DNA of 64,000 bases from Hermodice carunculata. Its lineage: Eukaryota > Annelida > Polychaeta > Eunicida > Amphinomidae. This document shows positions 36,104 through 47,329 of this stretch, piece by piece. The notes under the pieces are model-generated. The model saw nothing but the letters and a program-made list of their open reading frames with translations. It searched no databases and was not told where the DNA came from. The translations under genes were made by a program, and so were the position numbers. The stretch's first letter is position 1. The number at the start of each line of letters is the position of its first letter. The stretch covers positions 33,817,949-33,881,948 of the forward strand of contig OZ026618.1 in NCBI GenBank assembly GCA_964020975.1. Direction: 5' to 3'.

Positions 36104-36346
36104 CATCGGTTTGTACCATGCCAAAGGCCACTCCTGGTCCTCACAACACCACCTGCCTGAGGACGTGGTGGAAAGAGGCAGGTTGCCTGGAACAAGGAGG
36201 ATCCAGTCCGACCAGACCTGTGAACGTAAAATTCTGGAATGGCCGCGACAATACATACGTGCAGAATGACATGAAGTTATTTAGGGAGGGGGCCAATGCA
36301 AATCAAAAAGTTTATAAGTTCCAGTGTTTTGGACGCAACCTACCTT
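36104..36346 (+). CDS. Cysteine/tryptophan module exon 1
   Basis: A 243-base exon, phase 1 in and out, after the acceptor ATGCTTTAG. Its first residues complete the MAM end (PSVC after IDDIIVS). Then follow CLRTWWKEAGCLEQGG, SSPTRPVNVKFWNGRDN, YVQNDMKLFREGANANQ and FQCFG. The W..AGC..G..SP pattern, a later WN, (V)xxDMxxF and a closing C(F/Y)G recur in the exon at 36934. They resemble a short 'GC...P...CYG' repeat I associate with secreted invertebrate proteins. The donor (T|GTTACG) is weak but is placed exactly where the second copy splices. If it is not used, the frame ends at 36369. Confidence 0.7.
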
Positions 36347-36933
36347 GTTACGTATTTAATTATCAGTGATGTTTATATGTACCTTGTATATAAAACAAAA
36401 ATAGAGAATGCCATTGTCATGCAGCGCCCTAAGAAATATTGTATTTCTTTTGTTCCATATTACCACGGTTTTGATACCCTGAATATAAGTCAATCTATAT
36501 TTTGAATATATAGTAAAATAAAGTTGCATGGATAATATATTTTTTTTATTTTCTAATTTCATCCCTAAATCTAAAATATGTAGTATAATGTTGCTATAAT
36601 AAGGACAGAGCTTTAATTACCATGTTCGTGTATTAGACTGATCAATATAATTATTGTTTCTACGTTGTTCTAACGAACCCTTTGTCAAGCTGATGCTCCA
36701 TAGCATCACGTTACTTGTTCATGTCCACAAACGTTGTGATAACACTTTGCCTAAACATATTGTGACGAGATATTATACTTATCAGTAAGTGGTAAACGTG
36801 TCACTAACATATCATGAATGATATTGTTTATAATAGTTCACGTGCTAATTTAAACCGACACAATTTCTGCAAATAACAATTTTTTGCAAATTTGCTGAAT
36901 AAAATGACAAAACAAATTTTGACCACTTTGCAG

Positions 36934-37206
36934 CTGAATGCGACTTCCGTCGATATCTTCAGCATGTCCATTACTTTGGTCCATTCCCCGTATATTGTTT
37001 GGATCTGTGTTGGAAAGATGCAGGATGTCGTGAGTCAGGGCTTGCAAGCCCTTTGAACAGCCCACGTCAAGTCAATATTTGGAATCAAATGAGGAATATC
37101 GTAGCTGTCAAAGAAGATATGACAATTTTTAGTAACCTGGCAAAGAGGAGGGAGGGAAATCAAACAAATTTGTTTAAACGACTTTGTTATGGAAATAGCG
37201 GAACAG
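36934..37206 (+). CDS. Cysteine/tryptophan module exon 2
   Basis: A 273-base exon, phase 1 in and out, between ACCACTTTGCAG and ACAG|GTATGT, both strong. After a leader with SECDFRRYLQ it encodes CLDLCWKDAGCRESGLASPL, VNIWNQMRN, AVKEDMTIFSNLAKRR and LFKRLCYGNSGT. It aligns with the module at 36104-36346 over the tryptophan, both cysteines of the AGC motif, the WN, the DM..F and the closing C(Y/F)G. Two adjacent copies of one module on separate phase-1 exons point to exon duplication. Function is unknown; extracellular by context. Confidence 0.75.
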
Positions 37207-37348
37207 GTATGTGGATCACAACTTCCTGAGAGTAACATGCCTTCTGCCTCGATGAAGCTACTTTGAGAGTGTCTTGCCTTTTGAAAAAAGCCGATTTGGT
37301 TTCTTTTTTCAAGGCAAATATATGTGAGTACATATGTGTATATATCAA

Positions 37349-38744
37349 CATATTATGAAACGCAGTTTCTCCTTTTATTCGGGATTTGAACATTTTCAAT
37401 ATTGAATAACATTTAATGGAATTCATGTTATCATTAAATGCATTTATTGATCTTTTCGTTGTCATACTACTGAATGCATTTTGTGTTATTATCATTTTCA
37501 TTTAATGATATCATCAAAATGATTTCATGATAAGTTTAAAAGTGAAATTATTTGGACATAAGTAAGATTTCATTTGATGATAACATTTAATCGAATAATT
37601 ATTATAATAAAATAGACGTTATTTGGTCTTATGTTGAAATTCATTTGGCGTTATGGTCATAGTGATTAAAACATGTCTTCAAGTACTTCTGCAACAAATA
37701 ATGTACACTCCCCTTTTGTTCTGGATTATTCATAGCACCACATATTTAGTGGTAACAATAAACATTAAATGTTATGATCATATAAACAGGAAGTGACTTT
37801 GGTGAATTAATGGTAAGGCCAATTCTGTTTCATTACTTCCAGGCAACCTTTTGCACATTACTTCCGACTTTCGCCACGTGTGTATCTGAATCCAGCTGAC
37901 CACATGTCCTAGTCAATTAACCAATGATTGATTAACTGCCCTGTACAGTCAATTGTAATGTTACCTCTGGTATGTTAAAAGAATCGAATGTATTGTTTGT
38001 TCAATGGCCTCTGATATACAGAGAGATGCGCTGGTCACAGCTGCTGCTGACATTCCGCAATGATGTTGATGCATTGGTCAGTTGCTGCGCAAGGAAAAGA
38101 CAATGGATCATGGAAACGCCCCATGGTCTGCACGCCTGATCCAATTTAATAAAACATACATGGCATAATCCAGTGTGACTAATATGACTGATATTTTGTC
38201 CTGAATAAGTAAATAAAAATGTAACATTACAGTTAACATATTACTTGTTTGATTTGCGGAGACCGCCACAATCGTTCCATGTCTTGCAAGTTTTTTTTTT
38301 TTTTTTTTTTTTTTTTGTACTTTCTTTACCTCAATTCTTTCGATAGCATTTATTATGTTGCTGTGGCCTAGGTCGCATTGAAACATAACATGAAATAGAA
38401 TTGAACATATCATTAATTTTGCCTAGTGATAAGATTGATAATATTTATCCATAACAATAAACCAGTTCTGTGATATCATTAAATGGAATTGATGATAAGA
38501 TTAAAATGATTTTGTCTGATGATGAAATAAAAGAAAGCTTTTCGAGCATTAGGCATATTTTCAAATCTGTTTCATGAAAAGATTATATCGAACTAATGTT
38601 ATCTTTAAATGTTTGATGACATCTGTAAATAATAACTTTATGATCAAATATTTAATGATAACATTAAATACAATTGATCATACCATTAAGTATCTGATGG
38701 TATGCCCAAAAATGAGTAAAAGGAGAAATGTTGTTCCATAATAT
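37349..38744. mobile_element. Non-autonomous TIR element with palindrome arrays
   Basis: The ends share imperfect inverted repeats of about 31 bases. The left is ATATTATGAAAC then TTTCTCCTTTTATTC; the right, read inverted, is ATATTATGGAAC then TTTCTCCTTTTACTC. Both sub-terminal zones carry repeated imperfect palindromes around TGATAWCATTAAAT, the clearest being ATTTAATGATAACATTAAAT at 38650-38669. A poly(T) run (38291-38316) and unique sequence form the middle. There is no coding capacity. The superfamily is unknown because I could not fix the target duplication. Confidence 0.6.
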
Positions 38745-38851
38745 CTATACACATTTATAATGTTCGGGATGAGCGAGACTCTAACTTGCAAACTTTGGCA
38801 CCAGTCCTCCAGCTGAAATGGGGAAATACACATATCCACTTGACCAAATAT

Positions 38852-39046
<195 letters not shown>

Positions 39047-40486
39047 AAAGATACGCAGACTTATGTTTGGGGTTTCTTAAGAATCCTGTTAAGAGAGTGT
39101 GTCTGTTTTCAGTTTGACCTGGAAAACTCATATTCTGGTACAGACATAATGCTCGTAGTTAATACGTGCATAATAGCATGGAAGCAACAAATGTGCCCAG
39201 TGCATGGTTTTTCAATGGAAGTAGATTACACAATTACCATCTGCAGACGTTTAAAACAACCAGCACTCTATGGGTGACTGCTTGTCCCAAGTCAGAAATG
39301 AAATTTATCACTCTGTCAACCCACCCTGCTTATATGCCTTATAAAGATATGAAGTAGTTATTACTATGCATGCCTTTGATAAATAGTTGAGCCATGGTGT
39401 CCACTCATTTGTGCAAGAAGCGTCAAACCAGCTTGCATACCAAAATATGTAAATCTTGGTATGTGGGGATCAATCAAATTTAAATTACGGTGTATACCAA
39501 TCAAATGGAATTTCACAGGAGATACTACACAGCTTCGGTCTCCATCGATGTTTGAAGAAATTACTATCGGAAGTGCGAACAATTACGAGAAACGGACTTT
39601 TTTTATATGTATGTCATATGTTCAGAGCGTCATTTGTTAATACTGAAAAAGAAATGTCTAATAGACCAAAACTACAAAATGAACTTAGAACAGAAGATGG
39701 TAACTACATCTGGCTCCCTGAGAAAAACAAAATTTTATTTAATCTACTGTGAAACCCATGTCACCCTCAAGCAATGTTTGAAATGTGGTAGTAATGGATT
39801 GAGCAAATATATTACAGTCTGATACACCTGATGAGGTTTTTCTTCAGACGAATCTGTTATTTTATGTAAAATGGACGGATAACTTGTAGTAGGCTTCAGA
39901 TCAGATTAAAGAAGCGGGTTCGGGCCCGTGTGATCATTTAAGAAAAATCAGCAGGCACTGCCCAGACACAAGGAATAACCTCCCTATGTTCCTTGCAAAT
40001 TTTAAGATCCTTGTATCGATACTGTATTGGGAAGTTCAACTTACATGTCTTTTCTCACCATCCTCAATGCAGATGTGCTGAATCTACGAGCGAATTATCC
40101 ATCTTGATTCGGCATCCTAAATGCTTGCAAAACAATCAGTGTTGTTATTTTTGACTTCCACGTTTATGTTGTTTTGCTTCCCGGTCCACTTGAACAAGGT
40201 GTGCAGTACGAAGCAGCAAATACAATCCTAGGATATAATTGGGTTAAAAGGATGATGACACATGCCTTTGCGAACGCATCTCTCCAGAGGTCTGGGGTGG
40301 CAGAATAGAAAATTATGACTCGGTTCGCAGCCTTGATGAATGCAAAGGCACTGCATCCATGTATCAAAGAATTACATGTCATGGTACCTCAACCGATAGG
40401 AGAAATAGAAAGGATCTGGTCATGTGTCACTAACTAATATAGTACGGTCTTGCAAGTTGTTTGTCGTTTATTGCATATATTTTCAG
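39047..40486 (+). other. Intron, no exon supported
   Basis: An acceptor-like CTGTTTTCAG at about 39111 precedes an open frame to 39277. Its phase does not fit the preceding phase-1 donor (an immediate stop results), so I do not call it. The rest is AT-rich. Confidence 0.4.
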
Positions 40487-40669
40487 AGAAGGAGCAATTC
40501 TTTTCATTCGGAAGCGCGCAATACGTTGTGGTAGATCCAGGAATGTCTGGCATTACATGGATGGCCGCTGAGGAAAATTGTCGAAGGAGAAAGGGACATT
40601 TGGTTTGCTTTGAAAGCGAAGAGGAATATCAGTTTATATACAATAGGTCTGGAAAGTTGACATTCATAG
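40487..40669 (+). CDS. C-type lectin domain exon, N-terminal half
   Basis: A 183-base exon, phase 1 in and out, between ATATTTTCAG and G|GTGAGC. It encodes EKEQFFSFGSAQYVVVDPGM, then TWMAAEENCRRRKGHLVCF and ESEEEYQFI. The W..A...C...+GHLV...S..E..FI signature is that of the first half of a C-type lectin-like domain: first disulfide cysteine, helix 1 and the start of helix 2. The exon stops in FIG, just before the long-loop half. The matching half is at 55705-55935, 15 kb downstream. Confidence 0.88.
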
Positions 40670-42239
40670 GTGAGCCACAGCAGTCAACATATTTCAGTTG
40701 GACATACATTATGCAACTATGGTTGAAATATTAAAAAAAAAAAAAAAAGACAAAATTGATGGTAAATCAGTATATATGTCGTTAGAGCCTTGACTTTCTA
40801 GTTTGTTTTACATAATTGTATTTTTCTTCCATATTGAAGCAGGATCAATCTTTCCAAATTTTCATATATTGGAGCTGCGATCAGAAACCTGCCTCCCCCA
40901 GCCCTAATCTCAACCCAAACTAACGACCCCCAACCCACCCTAAACCCAAACCCTAACACCAACTCCCAAGCATGTGTTTCACAACTGCTGCAAGGGTTAC
41001 TAATTTTTATTGAATTTGCCCTAAAATATTTTGACAATTCTCTTGTATTCCATTTAGTCATAAGAAAAACCTTTGGTTTCCTTTTTGTTGTGAATATATC
41101 TGATATATGTGTCCGCTATTTGTTTACGCGTATCTATCTGGAAATTTAAAAAAAAAAAAATCTCACAGGATAAAAAGAAAGAAACGCGTTCTGCAAACAG
41201 CTCACCCATAGCTGGAGTGAAATCTGGATAGCTTTCAAAGATGCAGGATTAAAATATTTTACTTGTAATTGATTTCCAAATACATACTGGTTAATTTTAA
41301 TCATACATGTGTGCTAATTATGTAAACACAACATAAGTTATTGAGAAGTAATATTGGTAGCTTGCACATTATTATTACTGATCATCCCAAACAATTCTCT
41401 TTATCAATGTATCTTTATTTTTAGATCCACACCTTTAATATAAGTACCCTTTCCCACATACAATAATATAAAGCACTCAGCTACCAAATCCTCTCTCCTA
41501 TTCAAGTATTTTATGTAAAGTTATTCTAATTTACCATATACTAAATTGAGTCTTTTGTGGGACCTTGGTAATTGCCTTTTTGTATCATTGTTGTAAGCCA
41601 AATGGCTCAAATCAGGAAGAGAAATCAGGACCTTCTTTTCATGCTCCAATTTCTACACAATAATACATGCAAAATGACAAAACTAGGGCCAGCATAATTG
41701 CATGATATGGGTAACTGACTTGTCACTATGATGCAGCTTGAAGACTCCAGTCGCAGCTATTAACTACAATATATGTGCAGACCAAATATTGATGCTATTT
41801 GAGTAACATCTATTTATACCTGAATCAGAAGTAGCATTCACGAAAATAAGCGTCGAACCGCCAGGAGCGTCAATATCATCCCTGGTGGCTGATACTATAC
41901 AGCAACCAAACCAAGAACTTCACCTATAACTGCAAACATTTCTAATCCTCGCATGACAACCGCTAACCCCACTACATTTCACAACAGTAGTGCCAGAGAT
42001 CCTGAAGAGCTGGCCATACTGACAACATCAGTAGGAAGAGACAAACAATGGAAATGAAGTATATTCATTTTAAAATGAAGACAGCCATTTATAAAGTTAC
42101 CCTCCATAATATTTATCTATGATTTTCAATGCATACTGGAATTCCAGGTAACGTCTTTAGTCTAGCACCAATTTGGACTTGTTTTTGTTATTGTTATTGG
42201 TAGTTCTGTTAGTCGGTGGACTTAACAATGACGAACCAG
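40670..42239 (+). other. Intron, no feature recognised
   Basis: AT-rich sequence, with a C/A-rich patch near 40895-40960. No exon or element seen. Confidence 0.45.
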
Positions 42240-42315
42240 GATAATGTTTAGGGACATGATTATAGAATAATGGCAAGATGGGCTTTCAAAATTACTTTTA
42301 AAACCCACAGTAATA

Positions 42316-43080
42316 ATGAACAGTGAGATAAACAGTGAAAACGGTTCAGCGTTAGCCTCGAGCGCAGATTTTGGAATATATTTTGATGGAGATTGTAACT
42401 GTCTATTCTGCAAGTCAAGTTTTATTAAGAACAAAGAATTTCACAGTAACCTAACTAACAAAAAATTCAAATTGAGAAACCCCCAATCGGGAAATTTGGT
42501 ATTATCTTGTGAATCTATTAATATCATTTATTTGATATCCTGCATCAAGTGTAAATCACAATATGTGGGCCTAACTACTCAAACAGTTAAAAAGAGGTTT
42601 AGTGGTCATAAAACTTCAATTAAAAATTACAAGTTAAACACTTTTTTTGTGTAACCATTTCAATTTTGCGGAATATTCACATTTGGATTGCCGGATACAA
42701 ATTATTAATTACATAGAGCCAAATTTTTTAGAACAAGATAGTTATGTTAACACAAGGAAATCATTACAAATGGAAGATTTCTGGATCAAAACCTTTAATT
42801 CAACGTTTCCTAATGCACTCAATGACAGAATTTTAGGCATCGGTTATGTTAGGAATTTGGAGTTTGCAACTCTTGACAGCAGTCATACACCTTTTCATAA
42901 TAATCAGGCTGGTATTCAAAGAAGAAGAAGAAGTCATGGACAAAGAAAATCACGGAAAAACAGGAAATGTAGGAATGTGGATACAAAAGACCTTGTCCGT
43001 AATTTACTACAGGCTTTCTCCAATGTCATTGATCAATTACATACAGCTTTTAAAGCACTATCATTTCGAGACATGACAAA
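42316..43080 (+). pseudogene. Naiad-like GIY-YIG endonuclease, N-terminal
   Basis: A cysteine cluster (DCNCLFCKSS) precedes the nuclease. The core shows INIIYLISCIKCKSQYVG and VKKRFSGHKTSI, followed after a frame change near 42645 by CNHFNFAEYSHLDC and MEDFWIKTFNSTFPNALNDR. These correspond to GIY, YIG, the catalytic arginine helix, the conserved HF, and the family's 'E.FWI..L.T..P.GLNDR' motif. A basic stretch (RRRRSHGQRKSRKNRK) links it to the reverse transcriptase. The CxC-type cysteine motif before GIY-YIG fits the Naiad description. Confidence 0.78.
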
Positions 43081-43199
43081 AATCAATGGATATTTGGGTC
43101 TTACTGATTCAGAGCACACATTTCCGCTTTTTTTTTTTTTTTTTTTTTTTTGTGAAATTGTGTACGCTTACACAACAACTATTTGGAAACCAGATTCTA

Positions 43200-44532
43200 A
43201 TAAGAAAAAAATAAATCAAATGCTTTGCAGCATCCCTTTCAAACACAAAATTATTGATTCACTAAACATTCAGTCCCTTTTGAAACTGAAATTTGTTCGT
43301 AACATGATTCCCAAGGAGTGCAAAATAAAAGATCCCCCATCATTTCCTATAAATATGGCAACAGTATTGGACAAAGTATCATGAATTACAAGAAATTTCT
43401 GGGTTCAATTACTCTTAAAGATATAGCAGCGAATCAAAATTGTGACTGTATGTGTAACAGTAAATATTCTAATTTTGTTGATGCATACCACAAACATGTT
43501 ATTACAGTTAATTTGGATATTATACATAATTCAAGTTTAAAAAATATTATAAAAACAGGTACACAATTTCAGATGTGTCCAAAGTTGAACATTGACAATA
43601 TTTTTCACGATACATGTGATGCATTTGATTTCTACTGTATGAAATGGGCAAAGATAGAAAAAAAATGAATTTCAGAAATTTGAAAGATGGTAATCAGACT
43701 TGAAAGAGTCTTTAAAAATAGAATTTATCGTTACAAATCCCACATTAAGAATTTCAATACGGTTAATCTAAAACAACTTGAAGTTTCAAAAGCAGTCAAA
43801 GAACTACAAAAAAGATTTGTAGTCACTAACATTGATAAGGCAGGGAACAATTTTGGGATCATCTGCAAAAAATATTATCTGGATGTTTTGAAAAAGGAAC
43901 TTGGTATAAACAATATTTGAGACATAAGAGGGAATGACGTTTATAAGTTACACAAACAATCCATTGATAAATTGATAGATACACATAAAGATGATATGAA
44001 AAGGAATTTTAGTATCATAATTTCTGAAGAGGACTCCTCTATTCCACTTTTGTTCTGAATACCCAAATTACATAAAAACCCTTTTAAAATCTAGATTCAT
44101 AGCCGGTGATGCAAAATGTACAACAAAACAATTATCAAAAGAAGTAACATTGTGTTTGACTGCAATTAGGAATCATTTTCGTAAATACTGTAATGCAATT
44201 TCTAGAAACTGCGAAATAAATTGTTTTTGGAGTATTAGCAATTCTTCCGAGTTTGTATCTAAAATCAAAGATGTAAAAGCAAAAAATGTCAAATGTTTTG
44301 ATTTTTCTACATCGTGCACAAATCCACCTATAGATGAAGTTATAAGTTCTCTTTCAGAATTAATAAGCAAAATGTTTAAACATTATGGTAAACCATACAT
44401 AAATATCAATTCATATGCAAAGAAAGCATATTGATTACACAATAAATATTCAAAAAGTAACGTTAAATCTTACACTGTTGAAATTTTGATAGATACTTTA
44501 GAATTTTGTTTTGAATAATACTCTAGTTCAAT
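43200..44532 (+). pseudogene. Naiad-like reverse transcriptase, N-terminal half
   Basis: In order: PFKHKIIDSLNIQSLLK; MNYKKFLGSITLKDIAANQN with CDCMCN; HVITVNLDI; GTQFQMCPKLNID; VVTNIDKAGNNFGIICKKYY; a degraded IPKLHKNP motif near 44060; then KCFDFSTSCTNPP (DFSTLYTNIPH in intact relatives). A T homopolymer at 43129-43151 interrupts the frame. Stops and shifts are frequent. The end at 44532 is abrupt and coincides with the left end of the inserted element. Confidence 0.75.
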
Positions 44533-44668
44533 CACACTGGGTCCACAGCGCCATCCACCGACCACTTTGATCTCTTGTGACGGAGATAGAAATGCAGCAT
44601 AAGTAACATTATTTCAGATTCTGTCACCAGAGGTCACTGTAATAGCGCTCTGTTTCGAAAAAGCAACA

Positions 44669-44862
44669 ATGAATTTCGGACGAGTTGCCGATGGTTATTT
44701 TTGGGAGTGGGATGAGGCGTATGCCCAAAATTTGATTAGTGTGGCCCTGTCAGAGGCAAGAAGAGAGTATGTAGCATATTTAGGGGAGGGGAATACGCTG
44801 GTGCCGCGGGCTTTGGCCATGTTCGGGGAGTGCGAAGTCAACGCCACTACGGTTGTCCAAAG
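44669..44862 (+). CDS. First exon of the inserted element's gene, unknown protein
   Basis: ATG at 44669, about 135 bases inside the left terminus, opens MNFGRVADGYFWEWDEAYAQ, then LISVALSEARREYVAYLGEG, and ends VVQ plus AG|GTGTGT, in phase 2. The 194-base stretch is far richer in G+C than its surroundings, and acidic and aromatic residues dominate. Phase 2 matches the exon-like stretch at 49385 exactly (AG + G gives arginine). I do not recognise the protein. Its place just inside the terminus suggests an element-encoded gene, but a captured host exon is possible. Confidence 0.5.
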
Positions 44863-46079
44863 GTGTGTAAAATGGGCCTAGTTCAATGGACTTGTTTGCA
44901 CTGTAGACAGACAAATTTTGTAACCTCATTACATGATCCCAAGCTTTTTTTCTTACCCTCATGTTGTTTTTAGCCTTATTTCAATGTATCTTCTTCATAC
45001 AAAAGGAAATTAAATTAAAGCAAAAAAGTTTTCATTCAAATTTGTTCATGCCGTGTTTTCTGTTGGTGTTGCAACTTGCAAGCCTCCATTTGTGTTGCAG
45101 GGTCAAACAGTTTTCCCCTGAATCCTAGCAAACAAAATATGTGAGTCTATGAGTAGGATAGAGGGGAGAAGTGTGTGGGACCAATAATGAGGTCAGACAA
45201 TCAAACTGTGCCTCTTGATCAAATAATGAAAACTTTTCTTTAAAGCAACAAAAAAAAAAAAAAAAAAAAAAAAATTTTGTTTAAGGGGAATGGCATTGCA
45301 ATTTTTTATGTTTCATATTGCTGCTTCTGTATTGTTCCATTACCTTTAGTACTTGTGGAGGAAAAACAACATCCCAGAAAAGTTACACACAATTTGTAAA
45401 CATATTTGCCTTTGATAAAGAAAAAGGTTTTGTCACTTAGAACAAGGCTTTACTGTCACCAATCTCTCTCTTGGCCACAAGAAAACTATCTTGGTACTTT
45501 ATTAAACTCTTTACAAATCAACAAATATGTTGCATTACATGCAAAAAAAAATCATCCTTAAAAATGTAATTACTTCTGGATATCTGCTATTTGGGATACA
45601 GTAGTTTTAAATTGCATGGTTACAGACATTACAGAGTTTGATCCATGATAAAAACATCTTGGAATAAAAGTTAGCTTTACCACTGTCATTAAAGACATTT
45701 TAAGAGAAATTGTTAGTATACCTCATCAAAGGTCAAATGCATTCCTTACTGGCATTTCAGGAAGGGAAATGTCTCCAAAATCAACATGACAGTACAAGAT
45801 ATGAAAAAGTTTACCTGCATGTTGCAGGACTGGAAACAAAGTATACAAGGTAGTGGTACATGTAACATTTTTTTTTGGGGGGGGGGGGGGGGGCAGAGGG
45901 TGTTACCAACAGAAAAAAAAGTGTGTCGCCACTGACAGAACTAATTTACCTGCTTTCTCTCTCTACTGGAAAACGGAAATACACGATCACTTTCTTATCG
46001 ACATTTTATTTCTCAACTTTCAGGTGCACTCAATATGTAATCCATACAAGGAGCTTTGCAGTTCACCAATAATATAATA

Positions 46080-46225
46080 AAACGTAGTTTTTGTGTAGAA
46101 CGATAAAGTTTATCAGACATCCGAGGTGAAAACGTTTTGTTGAAGCTACTAATCCCCAAAGGTATTTACTATGCAAAACGAGGAGGTCTAATCAACTTTA
46201 TCATTCTACACTGAAGCTACGTTCC
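46080..46225. mobile_element. Hairpin MITE, about 146 bp
   Basis: Two arms of about 46 bases are inverted copies. The left begins AACGTAGTTTTTGTGTAGAA; the right, inverted, begins AACGTAGCTTCAGTGTAGAA. Both run on through GATAAAGTT to a GAGG-type motif. The loop is about 54 bases. Long inverted arms with a short loop are typical of foldback MITEs. There is no coding capacity. Confidence 0.7.
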
Positions 46226-46346
46226 ATTTTTATTTCCATGTACTCTGTAATTTGTTGTGGAAAGTCACCAAAATTCTAGAAAAGCCACAGGCCTACCATC
46301 ACAACTTAACTTCATCAAGTGCGCAGCACACACAGTAGCACTATTA

Positions 46347-46481
46347 GTTACTATCTGTTCACGGGATACAAGAAAATATCCACATGAAAAGATGTTTATC
46401 CCATGAAGCCAATAGCTGAATGGGATACAAATCTTTTCACTTGGATTTTTTCTTGTATCCCCTGAACAGACAGGTAGTGAC
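46347..46481. mobile_element. Hairpin MITE, about 135 bp
   Basis: Arms of about 55 bases. The left starts GTTACTATCTGTTCACGGGA; the right, inverted, starts GTCACTACCTGTCTGTTCAG. Both continue through GGATACAAGAAAA and GAAAAGAT to ATCCC. The loop is only about 22 bases. It differs in sequence from the hairpin at 46080-46225. Confidence 0.7.
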
Positions 46482-47080
46482 AATTTGATACTGTATTAGG
46501 ACTATAAATGTGAAATAAAAACTACCAAAAAACATGTGAAAAACATAAAAATTTATTGAATAACATCAACCATTTAACAACATGTAGAATACTAGAATGG
46601 GATATAAATTTGTTCACGCAGACACCAAAACGAGGCTAAATTATGTCTGCCCCTGATGGTGATCATAAATATTCATGAGCCTGATTGCAAAACAGGTATA
46701 CAGAATTGGTATACCTGTTTGGTGATCAGGAAGGATACCAAAGTGGGCATATGGGGAACTCTCTTGTATTTAACGTAAATTTCATCTATTACAGGCTAAA
46801 TATGAATATCTCATCCTACTTTACAGTTATTCAGTCCTAAGCATAATCATAAAGAAACTAGTGATTTATAAATTACAGATTGTCATGTCAGATGCCTAGC
46901 AAACAATGAAAAAAACTTAGTCTGCTGAGTATGGATCGAAAAATGAGACATACAAGTGATGCAGCAAAGAAGTACCTACAAATGCCTACTAAAGTAATTT
47001 TTAGTGGACCTAGACACGGGAGGTACGTAAAACACAAGTACAAGGTAATTACAGTTAATTGGGAATAATAGATAAATAAT

Positions 47081-47285
47081 CTAAATTTCAATACCAACAA
47101 TTTAACGATTATCATAACAATTTGAGTGCATTCAGTTAAAATGTCGGAGACCTTTTACATGAATACACAACCTCAAAATATTAATCTAAATTTCACAATG
47201 CCACCAATTTTTTCATTACCATAACAATTTAAGTGTATTCGGTTGACATGTTGGAGAACTTTTCATGTATATACAACCTCAAATT
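47081..47285. repeat. Tandem duplication of about 100 bp
   Basis: Two adjacent copies start near 47081 and 47176. Both contain AATCTAAATTTCA, CATAACAATTT(G/A)AGTG and ACACAACCTCAAA-like ends, with moderate divergence. Confidence 0.7.
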
Positions 47286-47329
47286 TGGCCTGTTGAGTAC
47301 ATGCAGATACAAGTCATTTACATTGACAC

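Larger units (their letters stand above)
42240..44532 (+). mobile_element. Naiad-like Penelope element, 5' part (permuted domains)
   Basis: The GIY-YIG endonuclease comes first and the reverse transcriptase second, the permuted order described for Naiad/Chlamys-type Penelope-like elements and the reverse of the element at 9.8-17.1 kb. The nuclease lies at 42316-43080 and the reverse transcriptase from about 43200. The sequence breaks off at 44532 in the middle of the reverse transcriptase because another element is inserted there, and resumes at 52109. There are several frame changes and stops, so it is a dead copy. The 5' end is estimated. Confidence 0.78.

Noticed and set aside
39825-39860. 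Hammerhead-ribozyme-like string (CTGATGAG followed by CGAA)
   Set aside because: No self-complementary stem between the two core boxes, and stems I and III are not evident.
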